The notes under the pieces were generated by a model. That model was not told the origin of the DNA. It did not search any database and saw only the letters and a program-made list of their open reading frames with translations. DNA of 64,000 nucleotides from Rhizophagus clarus (lineage: Eukaryota; Glomeromycota; Glomeromycetes; Glomerales; Glomeraceae), in assembly GCA_015698045.1 (NCBI GenBank), contig BLAL01000005.1, positions 1,329,947 through 1,393,946 on the forward strand, read 5' to 3'. A program made the position numbers and the translations under genes. Shown here piece by piece: positions 35,187-46,999 of this stretch (position 1 is its first letter; each line of letters starts with the position of its first letter).

Positions 35187-36200
35187 ATGGATTTGATTGA
35201 TTTATTAAATCAATACGGAACTGTAATATTTCCTAATCTCGGTATTTTACAAAAAGCTATTAAAGATATACTTGAATCTTTTCAACATTTAAGAAAAATT
35301 AATGATGATGACAAGCAATTAGTTAAGCTAAATCGTAAGTTTAATGAATTAGTTGATGTAAGAGCCAAAGAGTCTTTAAAAATGTCAGGAGACTTGGAGA
35401 GGGTCGTAGGATATTTTAAAATGCTTACAGAAGATGATATTACCGTTAGTGACTTACTGGAAACATTATTAGTACTAAAAGATGTGGCGGAAAATAGAAT
35501 TATTAGCTCTAAGAAATCAGAAGAAGAATTTGTAGATTTTAGAAAATCCATCCAACTTATAAATGGGATTCAACCTCCAAATTTTCTAAGTGCATTATGG
35601 CAAATTTCGCTAGAAGTTATTAGGCCTGGAATACCGATATTATCAACATTTGTCTTGCATTTTATTGTGAGAAAAAGCAGTAGGTTGGGAAAGACTTTTA
35701 ATCTTTTACCTGAAAAAATAGGTTCGATTTTTGAAGAGAATGCGCAACAATTCAATTTATCCATAACTAATCATTTGTCATCAAGTCATTTATCATTTTG
35801 TTTGGCTTTTATGGGATTCGGATATTGCTTTTATAATCGTAAAAAAGAAATATCCAAGAAAGCAAAAGATTTGATGTATGCCGCTGTGAAGGGAAATCGT
35901 TTAACTACTAGAAAGAACGTAGCGGATAACAAAGAGGAACGAAAAAAATCAGAAGAAAAAATTTCAACAAAATTACAAGTCATCTCAACATATTTAGAAA
36001 CATTAACACAATTTTGGACTCAACAGTTTAATATTTATGAGTTGCATATTAATGCATTAAAGTCAATGGATGGAAATGTGAATATTAGGTTACAGAAAAA
36101 TTTAGCGGCCGGAATCATTGAAAAATGTACGGAAGAAAAAAATAACTCCCAAGAATGCTATCTGATGTTAAAGGATTATGTTTATGAATATTCCGTTTAA
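35187..36200 (+). CDS. Second alpha-helical protein, partner and distant paralogue of the divergent gene
   Basis: An intact intronless 337-aa ORF from ATG 35187. Residues 1-125 are amphipathic helices. Hydrophobic segments lie at 143-162 (VIRPGIPILSTFVLHFIV) and 201-216 (LSFCLAFMGFGYCFY), separated by a polar loop, and Lys/Glu-rich helices follow to the end. It shares with its neighbour the position of the hydrophobic region, the downstream ERKKSEEKIS charged helix, an LTQFWTQQFNIYELHI motif (273-288; neighbour LEIFWGKKIDQLENL) and a late SQECYLMLKDYV motif (neighbour IKECEAYSRFIL). This implies common origin with strong divergence. The pairing suggests a two-component system in which one protein could anchor and the other complete a membrane assembly. 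That is inference from architecture. Confidence 0.75.
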   Translation: MDLIDLLNQYGTVIFPNLGILQKAIKDILESFQHLRKINDDDKQLVKLNRKFNELVDVRAKESLKMSGDLERVVGYFKMLTEDDITVSDLLETLLVLKDVAENRIISSKKSEEEFVDFRKSIQLINGIQPPNFLSALWQISLEVIRPGIPILSTFVLHFIVRKSSRLGKTFNLLPEKIGSIFEENAQQFNLSITNHLSSSHLSFCLAFMGFGYCFYNRKKEISKKAKDLMYAAVKGNRLTTRKNVADNKEERKKSEEKISTKLQVISTYLETLTQFWTQQFNIYELHINALKSMDGNVNIRLQKNLAAGIIEKCTEEKNNSQECYLMLKDYVYEYSV

Positions 36201-36317
36201 ATTAATACGTATAAATATAATTCATCGTTAACTGAAAATCACATGAACTTCCAACATCCTTACAAAATATGTATATCAACCATAATGAATAAAAAAAAAA
36301 AATAATTAATATAATTA

Positions 36318-36520
36318 TTACTCAATAATTTCAGTGACAATACCAGTTCCAACTGTTTTTACACATTCACGAACTCTAAATCTCAATCCAGGCTCAGCAG
36401 CCATTTCATGTACAAAAGATCACATACGAATTCAACATCATCACTTTTTTCTTCAGGGTTTCCGTCCCTTTAGGATATGTTAAAGTTACTGTAACATCAG
36501 ACGTAACTCAGCAGACAGTC
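36318..36520 (-). pseudogene. Mitochondrial-type elongation factor Tu C-terminal relic
   Basis: On the minus strand 36318-36410 encodes EMAAEPGLRFRVRECVKTVG then TGIVTEIIE and a stop, the EF-Tu domain 3 end (compare the family LRFAIREGGRTVGAGVV). Upstream, SDVTVTLTYPKGTET (about 36450-36510) matches the preceding strand region in a shifted frame. The GTPase domains are not found in the ~450 bp upstream. It is a decayed fragment; intact EF-Tu delivers aminoacyl-tRNA in mitochondria. Confidence 0.7.
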
Positions 36521-37125
36521 ATCAATTGATATTACATTTTCTGATTCGTATGATTTTTTCGTTGTTCCTATTTTTTTTTAGAATTAAGATTCTCTGATGA
36601 CTTAACATCATCGAGATCTCCTAGAATAACACCTCTAGACAGTCTCTAGACTATATACAGTATATCGACCTTTTCGGATAAGGTGTATAATCTTCGAGCC
36701 TCTGTCGACCATTGATTTGCTAAATAAAAAAACATGGCTGGATGTCTTTCGTATAATGGTCGCATTTTCTTATCCAGTAATAACATCAGTTGACACTTTT
36801 ATTCCAATCTCTTTTTTGTGAACGCACATGTAATTATTCTAAAAGTTCGGTTATTGAGTGTACAACTTGTTTTTGGAACAACTGAGAGGTTTACATTGAA
36901 AGTTACAGCACATCCTTATTGGACGTTGCATAAAACTGTACACAAAGTTATCGCTCGATAAATACCATATTCAATATTTCGCAATAAAAATCTAGCTTTA
37001 TTTTTATAAAAAAAGTGTTCATGTACAATTTTAGACAAAAAGAAATAAATACATTTAAGTAGAATTTTTTGAAAAATTATCATATGGTACGAAAAATCTA
37101 TAAAGATCTAAAATTGTGACAAAGC
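36521..37125. other. Spacer, possibly further EF-Tu debris
   Basis: No motif can be assigned with confidence. Sequence composition suggests decayed coding DNA at 36560-36850, then AT-rich 3' flank of the next kinase. Confidence 0.3.
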
Positions 37126-37128
37126 TTA

Positions 37129-38413
37129 TTAATCCGACAAGTATAAATCCTCGTTTGCATCACTTTTCTTGGGAGTTGATACATTATTGTTTTCAGTGTT
37201 GATAAGATTAAGTTCTGAAATTACTTGCCAGATATTCGGTCTTTTATCTGGTTCGTGTTGCCAACATTCTAATAAATAAAGTAAAAATGATTGTAAAAAT
37301 TGTTTGCGGAAAATTATTATTCTTTACTCTACACTTACTTTCATAAAGTGCGACGAATTTATCATTTGTGTCTTCAACAGGTTTTTCTCTAACACCGTTA
37401 CGAATATTCATTTTAATAGAAAAATGGTCGCCTTTCGTAGTTTTTTTTTCAAAATCTAGAGGAGATTTTCGACTTGTTAACTCCCAGAATAATACTCCCA
37501 AACTGTATATATCAAATTTTTCGGTTATGCGATATGAATGAGTCTCAAAACATTTAGGGTCCACGTAAGGAATTACACCTTGTACTTGACTATTACGGGT
37601 AGATCCTCTTAGACATGAACATCCAAAATCCGCTAATTTTATTGTGCCTTTACTTATCAGGATATTATTTGGATGCTAAAAAATGGTGATACGATGGATT
37701 AAGATAATGCATTATATAAGATAACACGAAATATAGTATACTTACAAGATCCCCATGTATGATCCCCACATCATCATGCAACCATGAAATTGCGCTTGCG
37801 ATTTCCTTAGCAAATCTTAATTGATTCTTCCATTTAAGACTTATAGTATCGTCTCTTAAATATTTTCTCAATGTTCCACCTTCTGCGTATTCAAGGACAA
37901 GCGAGTAATTTTTCTCATCTAAGAAATATTAAACATATCAAAAAAAAAAAAAAAAAGCATCGTGGGATTATTACATGATCGTTATTTACCTTGTAATCTC
38001 GTAAGACCGTAGAATCGAATTATATTCGGATGAGAATCAGCCTTTTTCGTTAAATAAATCTAAAATAACAATTGTAACTATTTTATATAATAAACTTTAT
38101 CATAGTGTATTAGTAACGTACCTCATTAACGAGGACCTCTTTACTAGAACCTCCGATAAATTTTTTAATTGCGAACTTTGGTGTACCTTTCCAACATACA
38201 TTATGAACCAAAGCTGATGGTCCAGAAGCAATCTCTCCGAGAATCTTAAAGTCCTGATGGTCATAATGTTTAATTATTTGTGATACCTCGCCATCCAGTA
38301 ATATCTTTATCTCGTTGGTATGACACTCTTCGAGACGCAGCTGTCACAGTATAATGAATATTACTATATTAATTAGATGACGCACCAGACAATGTATTTT
38401 CGGGTTTGCATTG
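37129..38413 (-). CDS. Multi-exon TKL-like protein kinase without zinc ribbon
   Basis: Exons read in frame: 38122-38340, 37990-38059, 37746-37918, 37339-37676 and 37129-37268, all with GT-AG introns of 62-71 bp. A probable first exon lies at about 38375-38413 (MQCNANPKIHCL). The order is LLDGEVSQIIKHYDHQDFKI, a poor glycine loop (EIASGPSALVHNVCW), the lysine in FAIKKF, NEIYLTKKADSHPNIIRFYG, NYSLVLEYAEGGTLRKYL, HGDLHPNNIL in place of HRDxxxxN, DFG intact, and YVDPK at the APE position. The C-lobe is complete and ends DANEDLYLSD. HGD and DPK replace HRD and APE; the catalytic Asp and DFG are kept, so activity is plausible. This is a second kinase subfamily, distinct from the ribbon kinases, and the true 5' end is uncertain. 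Confidence 0.82.
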
Positions 38414-38479
38414 CATTGCATTTTCAGATTTGTACTTCTGCTGCGTCTTAAAAAAAAAAACCATTTAAATATCGGGGGT

Positions 38480-38880
38480 TTTCGCTTTGTTTTTCTTATG
38501 TGGCGCAGTTCTAAGTCAACCAACTGAATAGAGTTATTTTTAACAACTAGGTAACCAATCAAAAAGTATGTTAATATTGACAAGAACGGAAAGTACAATA
38601 TTGAAATAATAGAAAATCGTCTTTCTCACTTTCTATGTTAAGAAACAGAGTTAACGAGGTTAAGTTTTATATGCGACCAAGAAAGCGACTAAGCGTGGTT
38701 TTTTGGTAGATTGTAGAGAATAAGAAAAAAGTCGTTTTTGTGGCGCAGTTCCCTTAGTGAGCGAATTTCCAACTATTTGATTCCTTTTAACATCAAATAG
38801 AGGTAATAAGATATTAGGTTTAATATGTGAAGTGGCTAAGGCGTTTTTTAGTTTCTCCAGAGAATAGAGAATAGATGTTA
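38480..38880. repeat. Two degenerate ~240-bp direct repeats beginning GTGGCGCAGTTC
   Basis: GTGGCGCAGTTC occurs at about 38500 and 38741, each followed by similar spaced blocks (a GTTAATATTGA/GTTAA block, TTTAATATGTGA/TTTTATATGCGA, AAGCGACTAAGCG/AGTGGCTAAGGCG, AGAGAATA). The head resembles a tRNA A-box, but no B-box follows, so a SINE origin is only a guess. Confidence 0.4.
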
Positions 38881-39870
38881 AGTCCCAGTTTATTGAACGA
38901 AATTGGTGAAAAATATTTCAACCGTCATTTCTGATATTTTCTGGGGATTAGGGGGATATTGGAAATGATGATCATTTTGGTGCGACAATTAAAACGTGCT
39001 TTAAATAGAGATGATTGGTCTTTTTATATTCGCACAGAATATAGGTTATTAAACATATAACTATGTATAGAAAGGATCACTTGGATATATATATGGAGTT
39101 AGTCAAGTTACTCAAGTGCGGAAAAATTTCAAAAGCATTATGAACAGAATTTGCCCAACAACTTTAGCCAACACAAGTTTATAGACAGTTTCTAAGGTAA
39201 AGCACTTAGGCTATAGTAATCGAAAACGAGAAGATTACAATGATATCACTTTCAATTACATGTATATCGGTTTACACACCATAATGAATCAATTGTTGTA
39301 GTAATATAGTGAAGAAATTTTGCGTAATAATAAGAATAGACATGAGCTGATGAATCTTTTACAAATGAAAACCAAATATAGACTCGTAGCATTCGAAAAC
39401 AAGCAAGTATAGACAACTTGTACCATCATCTGTCCCGTTTCCCGATGGCATTTTGCACTTTTTTAATAGACACAATTAAGTCATTATTGTCATATAACGT
39501 GAGGTATGCCATATTTTCAGAAATAAGCTAACCGTGACCTTAGGTCACGATCTCGTTGTTAGGCATCTCTTTATATTAAGAAACAAACCAATTTCCTCTT
39601 ATATCTAGATCACTTAAAAGTACACGAATAAACAAAGGTCTTGTAGAAAATCTGATTCCGAATAAACCATGGTATCCAAAAAAAAATTTTTACCGTTATT
39701 CTAATTATGGTGATTTGCGATCCCATAATCCGAGATGAAATATTTTACCGTCATGTCAATCATGGCGATTTGCAAGGAGAAGATTAACGAAATGACGAAG
39801 GAAGTACGTAATGGAGGACGAAGATCTGGTGATCTCTTGTTCCTGCGGAATTTTTTATCACTAAAAAACT
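38881..39870. other. Non-genic stretch
   Basis: No gene is recognised. Residual coding-like composition is seen after 39700, leading into the RING-like relic. Confidence 0.35.
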
Positions 39871-39879
39871 GGATTTTTA

Positions 39880-40725
39880 TTCTTTGTACCGGTGGATCAC
39901 TATGTCTCCCAATAATCTTAAAATACTTACATATAATATCTTGAAAAATCTTGGAGACGACCTTGTTAAAAACATGAAATACCCTGAACTAAAGCCATGT
40001 TCAGAGTGTAATGACGAAATCCTTTCATTAAATCTCAGACCTTCACAACACTCTCTTGTGGACATACACATCATAGGCTTTTTATTGAGAACAAGATATT
40101 GAACAATATGGCAAGTGTATGCTTTTTCCCCGGATGCGGAAAGACAATCGAGACCGAAGCGGAGAATACTGGACGAGAATATGAATCATCCCAATCAAGT
40201 GGGACATCAACTTTACAAATATGTTAGACAGTGTTCTTAGCCTAAATCCTTTGTCTGTTGGGCTCAAATGACGAGGTAGTAACTCGAGCTTTAAATCTAC
40301 CCACTCCTACCAGTAGAAAGCGAAAGAATGATTCTACCTCCGTGGACAACCCAGTAAAAGGTTAAGAAGCCAGTCAAGAACGAGGATTCTCGTATGCTTA
40401 AAAGGCTTGTCCGGGAGATGAGCACTGTTGTCCCTCGGACCTCCGATCTTAAGGAGAGGGAAGCTCTCGAAAGGGCCTCCAAACTGGGGAATGGGAAGAA
40501 TATGTTCTTTGATTTATATTTTCAAATTTGTAATGCCGAGAAGCTAGAAGAGGATGCTCGTTTTGAAGTGATTATAAGCTACTACTTCTTTGGAGAGGGG
40601 CTAGAAAAACACCTTGTCCAGTATAAACACCTGGAAGAGCATGAGGCTCGGAAAAAGATTAATAATGAAGTTAAAGATCAACTCCCCAAGGAGACTTCCA
40701 AAGCTGCAATTCCGCATCACTGATG
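39880..40725 (+). pseudogene. RING-like zinc-finger hypothetical protein, decayed
   Basis: Shifted open pieces follow in order. First is NNLKILTYNILKNLGDDLVK with a ring-like CSECNDEILSLNLRPSQHSL (39884-40102; the second Cys/His pair has degraded to VDIHIIGF). Next is a piece with CFFPGCGKTIETEAENTGRE (near 40110-40200). Last is 40394-40723, a helical C-terminal part (KRLVREMSTVVP, ERASKLGNGKNMFFDLYFQI, NEVKDQLPKE). The layout matches a large lineage-specific Rhizophagus family that I recall with a RING-like N-terminus and a conserved helical C-terminus of unknown role. Frame changes and lost ligands make this copy a pseudogene. Confidence 0.55.
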
Positions 40726-40729
40726 ACAA

Positions 40730-42095
40730 AGTTCAACGGATAGAATATATCAGACAATCAAGGCATTTATAGCAATCATTTATTTCGAAGTTGAGTTCAA
40801 AGAATATCAAATATGTTGCATTTCAGGTTAGAATGAATGCCGGCAGTTCCGAATGAACATTGCAAATTAGTTTCTTTTTCGCCACGAGTCATTATTAAAA
40901 TGAACCGAACGTAGCTAGCGAAGTGATATTGTTTCCCAGCAATTCTACTTATTGATATAAGCCAGGGGTCACGGTCTCGTAGTTGCGTATTTTTATATCC
41001 GCTGATCATATATCCGTTGTATATTATTATAGTCTGTTTTTATGTATAAAGTTACTGAATATCGTTTAGTCAAAATATTTTATATTACACTTATAGTGCA
41101 CGAGTTCACTACTGCATCAATAAAGAATATGTTTTAATTCGATTTTAAAATTTTGTTATGCGTATTTTACTACTAGTTATGATATCAAGTGACGATGCGA
41201 ATAAGAAATTACTACACCATATGTGTTGCACAAAAAAAATACTCAATTACTGTAATTCTGTTTGTCCCTGTTGTATCTGCGAAACGTATGTTGATCATTT
41301 ATTATGATCACGTGACCAAAATCAAGCAAAAAAAAAAAAGATAATGAATATGAAAAATTTAATATTTCATTAACCACCAAACGAAATTTATAAATTTACA
41401 TTCAAAAAGAAATAAATGTTTGTTCCTAATATTCGCTAAAAAATTCAAACCATTTATTAGTCTCCCATACACAAATGAAACCAAAAAAAAAATTTCTTCT
41501 AAAAAAAATTATCATCATGAGTTTCTATCATATTGCCATAATTTTTTACATGTTGAAACTCCTTAATTTGCTCTCTCATTTTATTATAAAATTATAATAA
41601 TTTCAACTATTGTTCCTAGAATATTTGATATTTTGTATTTCAGTGAAATGTTAATGTGGAAAATAAACGAACATTAAAAAAATTAAATGATAATAGTAAA
41701 AATTTTTATTTCATTAAATAATATATCATGATTTTTGGGATATAACTATCAAATAATTATACTAATAACTTACAAAGTCTCACGAGTTTAAAATAAATTT
41801 AAGGCTCGATATTTCCATGATTCACAACTTACATCGTATGATTCGCAGGTTTTCGTGCACTCTAAGTGACTTCTCAGGTCAAGCTCATTAATAACTTGTA
41901 TTTTAAACCATATTATTTAGTTATTCATACCTCTAAAAAGATATGAATAAAGTTTTTGTTCAGACTTAAAATTTTTTTGCTTTCGTAACGATGATTTTCA
42001 TATGATCACGTGATTCAATGATTAATAATAAACCTATCAATTCGTACATATAACCTTAGGTGCATAAAGGCATTCTAATTTATAAGATCATTATT
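40730..42095. other. Non-genic AT-rich stretch
   Basis: No gene is recognised. CACGTG palindromes sit at 41313 and 42006, each within ATGATCACGTGA-like sequence. Confidence 0.4.
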
Positions 42096-42099
42096 TTGA

Positions 42100-42540
42100 T
42101 CATATGAGTGTACGATTACTACTTTTTTTGAGTATTCTTTCCTCTTTTAGTATTTTACGTTTTTCGTTATCTACTGTCAAAGCACGTTTTCTTCCTTTAG
42201 GTTTATTAGACGTATACGAATCACCATTACTTGACCTTCGACGCTGATCTGTGGAAAATGTTATTATGCGAAATAGTATGGATAAATAGAAAGAAGTCAC
42301 ATACAAATATATTCTAAAATTCACTTTTCGATTTGAGGCCCCGTCTGACGATTCAACGTTCAATAGATCATCTGTCCCGTTTAGTATATCTAAAGAAAGT
42401 GTTTGGGTTCCCTTGAGAGTGGAAGGATAAAGATTGTTAAGCGCATTTATATCACCATCACTTAACTTTTCACGTTGACCCAAGTTGTGAAAAAATCTTA
42501 TTATACGTAATATTACATTTATACTTTTTATGCAACGCAA
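42100..42540 (-). CDS. Fragment resembling an astacin-domain end with a basic tail
   Basis: The 146-codon frame contains LGQREKLSDGDINALNNLYP, which resembles the conserved end of M12A (astacin) metallopeptidase domains (GQRxxLSxxDIxxxNxLY). An acidic/Ser stretch (LLNVESSDGASNRK) and a Lys/Arg-rich tail (SNKPKGRKRALTVDNEKRKI) follow. The zinc-binding HExxH region is not found upstream. GTATGT and CACAG at 42250-42309 could be an intron, but splicing it gives an early stop while the unspliced frame stays open. It is probably a 3' fragment of a protease gene; the match is short. Confidence 0.35.
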   Translation of the reverse strand: MRCIKSINVILRIIRFFHNLGQREKLSDGDINALNNLYPSTLKGTQTLSLDILNGTDDLLNVESSDGASNRKVNFRIYLYVTSFYLSILFRIITFSTDQRRRSSNGDSYTSNKPKGRKRALTVDNEKRKILKEERILKKSSNRTLI

Positions 42541-42544
42541 TCTA

Positions 42545-45500
42545 TATTATGCTGAAAGATTTTTAGGTTGAAGAATATAGAATCCAAGGGAACATCAAGG
42601 AGCTATTTAGTTAGCAGTTTTCTTCCTCCTCTATTTCGGTTGTACTTTCCAATTTCCACAACAATCGAACATTAATTTGCTCTAAATAACGTCATATTTA
42701 GTTAGGTTAGGGAATTATGCTAGTTTGTCGATTTAACAGTATACCATACTCATTTGGTTAAGCCGATATCACTCCTTTTCGTCTTACCGGAGTTCTAATG
42801 GCTAATATAATTGCTTTCAACGATCTAAGTTTTTGCAAAAAAAAAAAAAAAAAAATATTCCGAATTCTTCTCTTTTAGACAAATACCGTTTTTCATTATT
42901 GCATGCCGGCACAGGTCAGCACGTGCATCTTCAACGCATCAAACATCACGGCCTATTTATCACATATACTGTATAATATTTATTTATATTATGCATTGTT
43001 GTGACAATTAGGTCGTCTTTAATTAAACTACCCCTTTTAAATTAACGCTAGCTACATTGCTTAATTAGAAATAATTACCAGAACTAATGAGATTTTGCCA
43101 TTTTTCTTTGAATTTAATCAGAGCTATTTTTTTTTCACTAGCAACAGAATAACTACATGTAATAAAATATAAATATATGATTCTACTTTATCATCATTTT
43201 CAGAAATATGTGTAGATCCAAACCATCTGCATTTTCATTTTTTTTTTTTTTTTGAGACAAGTATACAAATTTGTTGTGCCGTTTTCATTTGTAAATGTTA
43301 AAATATACTGCTTCGCACAATTCGCACAATATATAAATTTCGTGTCTCTGGACGTAATTCATCCAAATATTCTGCGTAACAAAAAAAACAGGCATGAATT
43401 TGCATGTTTCTCGAACATGAACCAAAAAGATTTGGCAAAACCTAATTCCACTGAAAATATGGAATCAAAATAGCTAAAATAGCATATAGATTTTTCGCAT
43501 TCCATTGCCCTATCGATATATAACTAACAAATACATTATTTCGTTATTTAGTGATATCATTTGGATCGTTCTTTTTGAATCAAAGAAATTCACAACATCA
43601 TTGACAATTGTAATACTGTATCAAGGGCACACAACTCAAGGCTAAACAATACAAAAATAGCTGTTTGTGGCAACGAAATCGTTCATTGTGATTTTTGGTT
43701 ATCCTCTATGTATACATCTCAAAGGAGAATGAAAACAAGAAATATCGAGAAAAATAACCTTATAGCTACAGTACAATCCTGAAGTTTATGAAAAGATAGA
43801 GACCCTGTTGATCACGTAACCAAAATTCATTAAGGATTAATTTGTATTAGAAAGGGAAAGCAATCTCAAGCTAGTATTGATTTCATTCAGGTAGTATTTA
43901 TATTTATTCCAGATTTCCAGTGTTGTCCATTATAAGACATTATATGATATTACAGTATTAGAAAATGAAAAATTTGCGGCTTTCAATGATGAATACGACA
44001 ATATCTAATAGTGTCTTCTTCTCCATACTCAAAAGTCAATTCGTGTATGATTAAAAATTCGACAAGGTTATTCTCACTTAGAGATTGCCAAAGAAGAAAA
44101 CGAAATCATGGATGATGTGCAAAGAAGTGAATAGTCATACAAGGTCAAAATTAAAATGTAAAAATTTATTTTCATCGCTTTTTGTATATAAACGTGATCA
44201 TATATACGGGCATGTCAATTGTTTAATGAACTTTATCTCAAAATTTTATTTGCTACCACCCATTGACCCTTTATATTCCCCATAACCCGTCTTTGTGCTT
44301 TCACGTAGTTAGCACCTTCTAGATAGGTACCCGGTTCACTTATGTGGCTTTATAGGTTTTTTTTTTAGTTATCCGTATGATTCCCAATATTGGTTCATTA
44401 GGATACTTACTGTATTTGGGGGTCACCACTTGCAAAAATAAAATAAAATAAAAATAGTTATGATAATAAGTTTGTTAGTGTGTCGTATTCTTGCAATAAA
44501 AATATTTCTTCATAGTAATTTGTTGCTCTTTCCTCTTTCTTTTACAAATATCACATGAGTTTTAACGACGAGCCGAAAATACCAATTCAAAGCATAGCGT
44601 TAGTCCTTTGGATAGTATTTGGGTAAAACAATAACACCGAATTATGGGATATATTTTTGCACAAAATTTCTTCGTCCATGCATGGGGATCACTGAAAGAT
44701 ACCAATTTTGTATTGTTGGACAATATCAACTACAGAGATGAATATAAGTTGACGTCTTGACGACATAAAAACAACTGCGGAGAAAATATAAGTGGACAAT
44801 ATCTTCTGCGGGAAGAATATATCGCTGCGTAGAAGATTATTAATGGACAAATCAAACCCATTGTATTCCAATTTATTGGAATCCTAATGTATCAGTAATT
44901 TTTAAATTCCTTATTGACAGTTCAGCTATATTTTTCTTTGATGAATATAATAAATTTCAATAAATCAAAATATATGGCCAATATACTTTATATTTTATGA
45001 GAAAATTATAAAACTGAAAAGTAAGAACAAACTTTTGAATATAAGAATTATCTATTTAAATAAAAATCATAATAATTCAATAACTGTACCATAGTGATCT
45101 TTGTAATTTCATAATAAAGATAAAAGAGGAATTTATAGAAATTAAAAATTACATTTTTTAATTATTTTTTAAAATCATTAACTTAACAAATTAAAAATTT
45201 CATCAAGACAAATTTACATTGATTTCATCAATCGAAGTCATTCTATTATTATTGTTATTTTTTGGTCAATGCATCATGACAGTATGACTGAAAAGTAAAT
45301 CATTTTTCTACATGAATTATTATTATTTTTATATTGGATTCTTTTCGTGAGTTCTAAAGTTCAATACATAATATTATTATTTTACTGAGGGATCGATCCA
45401 AATTATTGACGGATATAATCCATTTTAGTATCCTATAAGTGTTCTCCTTTACAGATAGGAGAATACAAATAGTGCAAAGGTAAATTATAGTATGATTTGT

Positions 45501-46515
45501 GAATTTAATAATATTTTCATTCATATTCTAATATTAGTATTCCGATAAGTGGTATAGAAAAACAATAATAAAATTAGAAAGTCTGTTATTAAATCCACTA
45601 TCAAATCATTCAATTTATTACATATTACAACAAAAAGCTCATTTAATTTCGTATGACGTATAATTATTTCCTTTTAATAAGAAGTTATTCGCTTTTATAC
45701 TGTTATTTGAAATTGAATATTATTAAATTGATCTATTAGGAATATGGTAGCATGGAAATGTTATCGCGCTAAACGGGATTATGATTAATAAGGATTAATT
45801 GGAAGTCGGGACCAAAATGCCGTTTTTACTATTCGAGCAATCGACCACAAGCCAAAATATGTAAAAAAATGAAATTAGATAATAAGATTATTGATTATTT
45901 TTAATGGTAATCCTGACATGAAATTTATTAATAATATTCTTATAACGTGCATAGTTCCTATCTAGGTAATAGCGACTTTACTTACTCTCTGGCTTTGAAA
46001 TAAAGGATTTAGTTTATATTCCATCTAATCAGAAAATTTTCATGTTACGCAATGTAAAATAATTTAAATTTTCGAATGTAGTACTACGCACTTATTAACA
46101 CTCGCGTACGGGATGAAAATAAAGCGATATTTCGGGTGAAACTTTATTTTCAAATAAGCGGTTTTTGTCTTTTCAGCTAATAACGATAAATGCAAAAAAA
46201 GACATCGAAGAAACCTACCTAATGAGAATAGAAAATGGCAATATATTTTTGATCGATCGATCTAAAAACGATAATAATAATAATAAAGGGGGCCGAAAGT
46301 AAGGTGTGCACAGCCACAAACTATCACACAGTATATTATTTGAGTTTGTCATAGTTAGTCCGAGTCTATTTCAGATCCATCTTATTTACATCATTACACG
46401 TCTATAAAAAACAATATTCTTGATCTTATTTTAACCGTGTCTCACTTTTCTCTTTTATCTCATATAAAGAAAGAAATTTTCTGTTTTTTTTTAAAAAAAA
46501 AAATACCTTTTCTCT
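42545..46515. other. Long non-genic AT-rich region
   Basis: No gene is supported. Several short frames (43252, 44085) have no motifs and look accidental. At 44715-44860 GGACAATATC recurs twice within short direct-repeat sequence. From 46100 to 46515 the DNA becomes mixed and is probably the 5' region of the protease-like ORF. Confidence 0.4.
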
Positions 46516-46519
46516 AAAG

Positions 46520-46996
46520 ATGATTGAAGTTTTTGAACCAACTGATATTCTGTTAACAGACGTTTGTGCGCAAGACCTTCACAACGTAATTTCAAAAAAA
46601 CTTAATGCGAAATATCTTTCGGACACGGCACAGGAATATGACGGTGATATCGAAGGAATTATTCATGGTCATTTAGTACGGCTTTTTTGCTCTACGACTA
46701 TTAAAATCAAATCCAAGATCAAAATAGTGCACTTTCTCGTAGACACTGGTTCATTTATGACCTTCCTCTCCGAGGAGGTAATAAATGCATTTGGTTTGTT
46801 TATTCAAAACACGGATAATCTTATTAGTGTAAAAATTAATAATAAACAAGCACTAGTTGCGATTTCGCCGCCGAGTTCGCGCCACAGCCAAATAAATATT
46901 CTTGGAATGGGATTCTTAAAAGGTGCAGATGCAGAACTATTCATCGAGTACTGGAATAATAGCTTTACGTTGAAGTTTAACAAGGGGGACGAATGA
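46520..46996 (+). CDS. Orphan retropepsin-like aspartic protease domain protein
   Basis: An intact 158-aa ORF. After an N-terminal helical part, residues 65-85 give the strand and active-site loop FLVDTGSFMTFLSEEV. The DTG triad is followed by a Ser, as in retropepsins and Ddi1-type proteases. Residues 125-133 (INILGMGFL) give the hydrophobic-hydrophobic-Gly motif, and the protein ends in a short strand region. No gag, reverse transcriptase or integrase is adjacent. The length suits one protease monomer that would dimerise. It is either a remnant of a retroelement polyprotein that happens to be open, or a domesticated stand-alone protease. Rhizophagus contains many such ORFs as I recall. Confidence 0.7.
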   Translation: MIEVFEPTDILLTDVCAQDLHNVISKKLNAKYLSDTAQEYDGDIEGIIHGHLVRLFCSTTIKIKSKIKIVHFLVDTGSFMTFLSEEVINAFGLFIQNTDNLISVKINNKQALVAISPPSSRHSQINILGMGFLKGADAELFIEYWNNSFTLKFNKGDE

Positions 46997-46999
46997 ATA

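Noticed and set aside
35282-35764. Minus-strand ORFs of 89 and 64 codons
   Set aside because: Antisense shadows of the gene at 35187-36200.
43252-44285. Plus-strand ORFs of 66-73 codons
   Set aside because: Low-complexity or random composition with no recognisable domain or splice partners.
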